NCBI GenBank assembly: GCA_949825065.1 | Contig: OX463848.1 | Location: 39,167,380-39,231,379 of the forward strand | DNA length: 64,000 bases | From: Odontocerum albicorne | Lineage: Eukaryota > Arthropoda > Insecta > Trichoptera > Odontoceridae | Direction: 5' to 3' | Shown here: positions 59,150-64,000 of the stretch, piece after piece | How positions within the stretch are numbered: the first letter of the stretch is position 1 | How the letters are laid out: every line of letters begins with the position of its first letter | The notes under the pieces: generated by a model | Seen by the model: the letters and a program-made list of their open reading frames with translations, nothing else | Database searches by the model: none | Told to the model about the DNA's origin: nothing | Made by a program: the position numbers and the translations under genes

Positions 59150-59875
59150 TTATATAATTATCTAATTAGAAAATGCATCTACAGTTTGGGCTCCTCATCA
59201 GCTCAAATATAAAAACAATATAGAACAAATACAAAACAAAATCCTCAGATATCTATGGTACATAACAAAGGGCGATTATCCAAAATATGCTCACCATGTC
59301 GAACTTCTCACGGTGTGTAACTATAGAAGCCTCGAAACAAGAAGGCAAGAATCCATTGCGATATTCCTACTGAAGGTTTTTCAAGGTTGCTTGAACTGTC
59401 CCGCGATTCTAGAAGCACTAAGTTTATATTTACCTAATAAATATAGCCGTGCAAGGAATCACCCTCTGTTCTACATACCAACTTACAGGACGAATATCAT
59501 GGCCAAACACTCAGTCACGCTTGGTATAGAGATATTGAACCAACTGAATGACACTGATGATATATGTATATTCGGTACCGCCTAGCAGTATGAGAAGAAT
59601 CCTGGCTGATATTCTTCCTAACGAATAAGCTAACGCTAGAAGCAGACCCTCTTTGTGTAACAGGGGAAATCCGTGCTAAGTGGATAAAAAACATACCCTT
59701 AATGGGATGTCTCCGTTGAATCTTTCGAATCTGTGTCTGAGGGATGTTTCATCGGAGAGAAGTAGAATTTTAAGGTCGATTTCTTCTTCATATAATAAAT
59801 TGGTTGTTCCAAATCAATCCGATACGACGGGATTTCGTGATAGAGCTTTTGCCGTTGTTGGTTCTGTAGCGTAGA
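59150..59875 (+). pseudogene. LINE-J RT thumb and C-terminus
   Basis: Plus-strand counterpart of 18430-19318: APHQLKYKNNIEQIQNKILR, YLWYITKGDYPKYAHHVEL, then the open stretch CNYRSLETRRQESIAIFLLK and YRTNIMAKHSVTLGIEILNQ to 59585, then in other frames MRRILADILPNE and SSSYNKLVVPNQSDTTGFRD, RAFAVVGSVA. The two copies align over about 470 bp. This one extends further 3' (to the ORF end at about 59874), while 18430-19318 extends further 5' (to FADD). Together they cover most of the RT C-terminal half. Several frameshifts. Confidence 0.8.
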
Positions 59876-60059
59876 ATATAAAATAAGCTTTTTATTTTAC
59901 TTATTTTTTCCTCTTATGTAAAAAATGGCACCACAAATTGAAACTATAGTCTTTTCGAAGATCCAAGATAGAATATTATGTTTATTATTGTTAGAAATAT
60001 AGGTGGCGTGTGCAGTTTTAAGAAGCACTTAAATATAATCCTTTTTGAGAGATCTTATC

Positions 60060-60165
60060 AAAATTTATAAATAGGTTCGAATCTTGAAGAAGAGCGCATT
60101 TGAAGAGATTTCGCTCTCTAAATGACGCTGTATAAATTGTAATTTTATTATTGTTATTGAATATT
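60060..60165 (+). mobile_element. SINE-3 copy
   Basis: AATAGGTTCGAATCTTGAAG (B box), AAGAGCGCATTTGAAGAGAT, TTCGCTCTCTAAATGACGCT, GTATAAATTGTAATTTTATT with an (ATT)n-like tail. Confidence 0.65.
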
Positions 60166-60640
60166 GATCAAAGCATTCCGAAATTTTATTTATTGAATGA
60201 AATCAGTCGAATCGTATCACATGAAATCATTCGAATATAATCAGTTCATTTTATGACTTCATGCAATCAAACATTGCACATAAATGCAAGTACACATTTC
60301 ACTTGAAGAATGCAAAAACTGGCTAAACCGTGCATAGAAACCATATTCCGAAGCCACTGGTTACATTCCGATAATTTGCCTGAACCGGTTGTTACTCTCT
60401 ACAGAGGTCCAAGAAGTACACTTCCTTATCTCCGACATCGAGGAATCCCAGAGATTCCACCTTAGATAAATTCTGATGCGATTTTGGTATGCTCGTCACG
60501 TAGTCTTTCTGTTTTTGCACGGAAGTTAATTAAAATGTATCGATAATTACAACAAATTCCTTAAGATCGAATACCAGGGACGGAGGGTTCGTTCTGGAAC
60601 GATAGCGTTCTGGAAGAGTTCGTGTATATTAGTTTGATTC
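60166..60640. other. No recognised gene
   Basis: Nothing supported; no repeat partner recognised. Confidence 0.45.
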
Positions 60641-60960
60641 ACTGTTTCTCAGCCTTATGAACCCCCAAAAGATAAAGAAAATAAAATAAAAAAATCGCAA
60701 CCCTCCTACAAAAACCTATACGTTGTATATCAATTATTCAGACTTTGTACTGTATTTTTTTTAAATAAATGTCTTTACCTTTGCGAACGGTGTAAGTATT
60801 GACTTAGTAGTGAAATAGCCGAGTTATTTTTTTAGAGTTTATGTTCGAATAATTTGTTTGTTACATCAGCGTTTCTCAACCTTTTCATAAATGCGTACCA
60901 CCAACACCAAAATTCAACAATTTGAGTACCAGCAGCAAAAATATATGTTGTATATAAATA
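60641..60960. mobile_element. Possible hAT-type ends, unpaired
   Basis: CACTGTTTCTCAGCCTTATG (60642) and CAGCGTTTCTCAACCTTTTC (60868) both resemble left hAT-type ends (CAGxGxTTCTCAACC). They are in the same orientation and no inverted right end was found, so two partial copies are likelier than one element. Confidence 0.4.
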
Positions 60961-61009
60961 GGAAGTCAAGACTATTCACTCAATTGGTACATATTTATAT
61001 TTCATATAT

Positions 61010-61915
61010 TATTGATAGTTGAGGTATTAACATTGTGGAGGTTTAAAGACATTGTTATTTGTTTTATCAAACACTGTTTATTCCACTTTTTGTAACGGTA
61101 CACCTTTTCCGGTTTCAAGGCTTTCGCCTCATCATCAGGTGAGCACAAACAAGCCTTTTGCTTGTGCTCCCCTGATGATGAGGTGAAATCCATGAAACCG
61201 GTAGGGTTATACCGTTACTGTATCGGACGTGTAATGAGACGTGTGCGGTCACCCTTGTATGTGGTATAATGATATAGACATTTGATATCTTGTATGTGTA
61301 GATCTGTGTGTGAAATTGACGTAAACCCTTATATTTGTATTTGATCTGTATTTGTGAATATGCAATAGGTAAATAAGTTATATTTGGTAAATTCATTGTA
61401 TATGTAAATTCTATGGTTTTGATATTGAAATCCTTGTATTTGTTGAAATGTAAATTATTTGGAAATTGATGTAAAATTTTTATTTGACTCCGATCGTGTT
61501 CGCGACCGCAAGGGAAATAAAGAACTTGCGGCCGGGTCGTCGTGAGTAGATCTCGGGCCGGTCGGCGTAAGCAGTGCTCAGAACCCCGAAATTTGTTGTA
61601 TTATGCGGGTAACGGGCGCTTGTTATGATCGACCCACCATCAATATAGAGGGTCCCCCTTTTGCGAAAATATTATATTCTCAGTAACAACCGATTCTACT
61701 GTGTTTTAGTTTGATACCCGCTACTTCGACCTGCCTGAGAGAAATCTCTCCAACCCGCTACCTTCTTCTTCTGGATCTTCGCTTTGGAATTCGCTACCTC
61801 GATTCTCTGAGCGCGGCGCAGCAACCAACGTGCCTACGCTACAGTCTATTTGTACCCTGTGCGGTACAGTTACAAAAAGTGGAATAGACAGTGTTCGATA
61901 AAACAAATTACAAAT
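61010..61915. mobile_element. PAL palindrome split by a solo LTR
   Basis: Left half inverted (AGTTGAGGTATTAACATTGT, TTTATCAAACACTGTTTATT, CCGGTTTCAAGGCTTTCGCC). Centre GCACAAACAAGCCTTTTGCTTGTGC. Right half CTGATGATGAGGTGAAATCC, GTAGGGTTATACCGTTAC at 61201-61218, resuming at 61869 GTTACAAAAAGTGGAATAGA, CAGTGTTCGATAAAACAAAT. The interruption is exactly flanked by GTTAC. Confidence 0.88.
61219..61868. mobile_element. Solo LTR, 650 bp, 5-bp TSD
   Basis: Begins TGTATCGGACG and ends GCGGTACA: TG...CA, with the terminal inverted pair TGTA(T/C)CG. Flanked by GTTAC on both sides (61214-61218 and 61869-61873), inside an otherwise continuous PAL arm. A polyadenylation-like AATAAA is at 61516-61521, followed by a GC-rich stretch; TATAATGATATAG near 61264 could be a promoter. 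A 5-bp TSD fits BEL/Pao or some gypsy elements. No internal region is present, so this is what LTR-LTR recombination leaves. The minus-strand frame at its high end (EFQSEDPEEEGS) is not a gene. Confidence 0.88.
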
Positions 61916-62120
61916 ATTTATATTTCATTTTTAATAAAAATAAAATGAAACAAAAAATATCATATATGCTAAACAAAAAAATTGATTATTGATAAACAAT
62001 ATAATTAACAAAATTATTTAATTATTTTGGACTGGACCTTGTTTGAAAGAAATGATTTTCTTTATATCTGGTTCTATTTTACTTAATTTAATAAACATAC
62101 TCTTCTTCTCAAATTTGGCT

Positions 62121-62909
62121 TCTTTGGGCCTGGATTACAAAATGGGAAATAAATTGATCAGTATAGTGTGTTATGCCGACGACGCTGCAATATTAACAGA
62201 AAGCGAAAATGATCTTCGGAGAATGCTCTAAAAATTTCACCTTGCTTCTAAGAAATACAATATGACGATTTCTGTCAATAAAACAAAGTGCTTAACAATA
62301 TCAAAAGAGCCACTCAGATGCAAACTGATCATCGATAACGTACCCATCGAACAAGACATGCGATTCACTTACCTAGGTGTAGAGATCTCCAGCAACAGTG
62401 ACCTATATAGTGAAGTACAAGCACAAACTAATAAAGCGACAGCCTTGGCTGGCTGCCTGCGGGATAGTATATGGAGAAACAAACACATGCTAACCGAAAG
62501 TAATGTCAGGATATATAAGACATGCGTCCGCCTCATCATGACATATGGGATAGAAGCGAGAGCCGATACCAACAGGAAAAAAACCTTCTCAGAGTGGCGG
62601 AAATGAGAACCCTACGCTCCATCGCAGGCAGAACTCTTAGAGATCGGATCAGAAATGAGACGATAAGGTCTATATGTGGTGTTGAAGACAAAGTGAGGTG
62701 AGGAAGAAACAGGAGGCGCTTCTGGAGGGATCATGTGGACCGCATGGGGGATACGAGGCTTGCGAAAATTGCTAAGACTGAAAACCCTAACAGCAGGAGA
62801 TTACCTGGAAGGCCGCCGAAAAGGTGGAAGGACAGTTGGACGTCATCATCCCAGGACAGCCCACCGTCACAAACAGGTCATACGACCTAAACCAAGAGTA
62901 AGAAGAAGT
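62121..62909 (+). mobile_element. LINE-C, longest copy, 10-bp TSD
   Basis: RT palm to C-terminus on +. SLGLDYKMGNKLISIV, CYADDAAILTESENDLRRML (catalytic YADD), a stop in place of one codon (62229), then MTISVNKTKCLTISKEPLRC, MRFTYLGVEISSNSDLYSEV, CVRLIMTYGIEARADTNRK. After a frameshift: RVAEMRTLRSIAGRTLRDRI, RPPKRWKDSWTSSSQDSP. Tail AAGAGTAAGAAGAAG. TSD AAATTTGGCT at 62111-62120 and 62910-62919. It shows the family's motif order: YADD, KTKC, YLG, IEARAD, C-terminal GRPPKRW. Two lesions make it inactive, and the N-terminal endonuclease is absent. Confidence 0.9.
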
Positions 62910-62919
62910 AAATTTGGCT

Positions 62920-63824
62920 GTAGTCGAGTTTCTTTCTATATTTCTTTTTAAGTACACCATTGAAGTCCCTTTCCACACCATCCGATCATCTCAGCTTTGC
63001 TCTCCTCACTATAATACGTCTCATCAGATCGGCGAGAAAAAAGTCTTCATTGCAGATCAAGTGCCTTGCGTGCATTATACGAGTAAGTGCCCAAACCAGT
63101 GCAGTCCAACAATTTTTATAACTTGAAGGCTTCTCCATGGTTGATGAACTAAAAATATGTTTTGCTAGACCGGTTTTGATCTATCATTAGTTTGTTCAAA
63201 GGGGCGTTGGTCCAAAAAGATTGAGATACCCTGAAATACACAATAGAAGCTGTCTTGGTAATAAAGTTACAAGCGATTAGTAAATTTATTTCATCATAAA
63301 TTTTATTTTATTAAACTATTAAAACTATAAGTGTAATAGTAAATTAATGAAAGTGACTTACAAAAGAGGATAAACAGAAAATTCAAAATAAATTTAGTTG
63401 AGTTGAAAACAAAAAGGTTTATTATACACAACACGGCGGGTCATGGAATTTAGTGAGATTGTTTTGCTGTTAACTCAGATAGATGAACGGCTTAAGCCCT
63501 CCTCTGCCGGTGTTCCCTGTTCCCTGTTCCCTATTCCCTGTTCTCCTTTGTGTATTGTATTTGTTGCGCGTTTACAAGCAGAGGACAGCGACAACTTTCG
63601 ACATTATTACGTTGTAAAGCTTTCCGACTGACCTGCTTATTCAGACCTTGTTTAAGGGAACAATTTGTACTTAAGTACACAATCATATATACACTCAATG
63701 GTACATATACAATGACGGATGTTGCTTTGTGCGAAACATTTAAGGAAATGGAAGAGGGAAATGTAAAAATGTAGTTTATTTTATTTTTCAATGGTGGACT
63801 ATTTCGATGTGTCGTGTAACAGAC
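62920..63824. other. No recognised gene; short tandem run
   Basis: 63511-63546 is a (TGTTCCC)n-like run of about five units. Open frames on both strands at 63443-63791 have no recognised domain and partly read through that run. Confidence 0.45.
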
Positions 63825-64000
63825 GATTGCTACTTACTATCATGACATTTCTCTGTTGAGGTAAACAAAGCGGATAGAGCGCTTAGCTATCCTATCTCGG
63901 CATATATCGTTAGCCTCTTCTACACCCATACACCGCCTAATACTTTCTAAGTTTTCTTCTATCAAAATATCATTCATTTGATCTAATTATACTTTTCTAG
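63825..64000 (-). mobile_element. LINE-A 3' fragment, runs off the window
   Basis: Inverted end: CTATCATGACATTTCTCTGT, GCGGATAGAGCGCTTAGCTA, TCCTATCTCGGCATATATCG, TAGCCTCTTCTACACCCATA, AAAATATCATTCATTTGATC. Continues past base 64000. Confidence 0.65.

Noticed and set aside
61721..61906. Small acidic protein on the minus strand
   Set aside because: The frame crosses the LTR/PAL junction, so it is created by the insertion.
63443..63791. Two overlapping opposite-strand genes
   Set aside because: No domain or start context; part of both is a short TGTTCCC tandem run.
1..64000. Bacterial or viral origin; operons, ribosome-binding sites, phage genes
   Set aside because: Coding density is near zero, and the repeats (SINEs, LINEs with TSDs, mariner, hAT-like) are animal-type; open frames are short shadows.

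Overview
The window looks like a stretch of insect (at least arthropod) nuclear DNA. It is strongly AT-rich and no host exon, tRNA gene or rRNA gene can be recognised. Almost everything that can be identified is a transposable element (TE) or its debris: mariner, Tc1-like, pogo/Tigger, hAT-like and piggyBac-like DNA transposons, many 5'-truncated non-LTR retrotransposons (LINEs), tRNA-headed SINEs, a Penelope-like palindromic family, one solo LTR, and several tandem arrays. Eukaryotic origin follows from tRNA-derived SINEs, LINE target-site duplications (TSDs) and TA/TTAA/8-bp TSDs of DNA transposons. The insect order cannot be fixed from sequence alone.

Layout. 1-6 kb: a foldback element (315-996), a SINE split by a LINE (3070-3660), a Tigger-like element (4118-4981) and a LINE remnant (5416-6062). 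6.6-14.2 kb: a 42-bp tandem array, a LINE with a perfect 23-bp TSD (7494-7928), an internally deleted Tc1-like element (12520-13065) and a LINE with an in-frame triplication (13373-14188). 14.2-22 kb: SINEs, Penelope-like palindromes, a piggyBac-like 5' end, a jockey-like reverse transcriptase (RT) fragment, and a 600-bp block that is about 96% A+T. 22-25 kb: a complete 1287-bp mariner with an uninterrupted transposase (22665-23951). 25-34 kb: decayed LINEs, SINEs, a higher-order tandem array (30454-31141) and a piggyBac-like MITE (33486-34078). 34-40 kb: two related, internally deleted mariners (34645-35568, 37584-38746) and LINE 3' ends. 42.4-44.5 kb: a nest with a LINE and a second 1287-bp mariner, whose transposase has a late stop. 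45-50 kb: a long hairpin, a hAT-like element holding a LINE with a twin-priming inversion, and a second piggyBac-like MITE. 51-57 kb: palindromes, a 209-bp MITE and two hAT-like MITEs with 8-bp TSDs. 58-64 kb: LINE copies, a 50-bp tandem array and a 650-bp solo LTR sitting inside a Penelope-like palindrome.

Family names used below (mine, for this window only): LINE-A = widespread decayed RTE/jockey-type C-terminal RT fragments; LINE-B, -C, -D = 5'-truncated LINEs with (GAA)n-type tails; LINE-E = LINE with a (GAT)n tail; LINE-J = jockey/CR1-like LINE; J1 = its 3' untranslated end; PAL = Penelope-like palindromic family; P2 = a second short family with a similar ribozyme-like core; SINE-1, -2, -3 = tRNA-headed repeats; U2, U3 = 3'-UTR-like dispersed repeats.

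The parts do not form a pathway. They form a stratified record of insertion: SINE-1 appears to share its 3' end with LINE-J (so it may be mobilised by it), LINE-C and LINE-D are inserted in LINE-J and SINE-1, a LINE is inserted in a hAT element, and an LTR is inserted in a palindrome. The only uninterrupted protein with all catalytic residues is the mariner transposase at 22743-23762.
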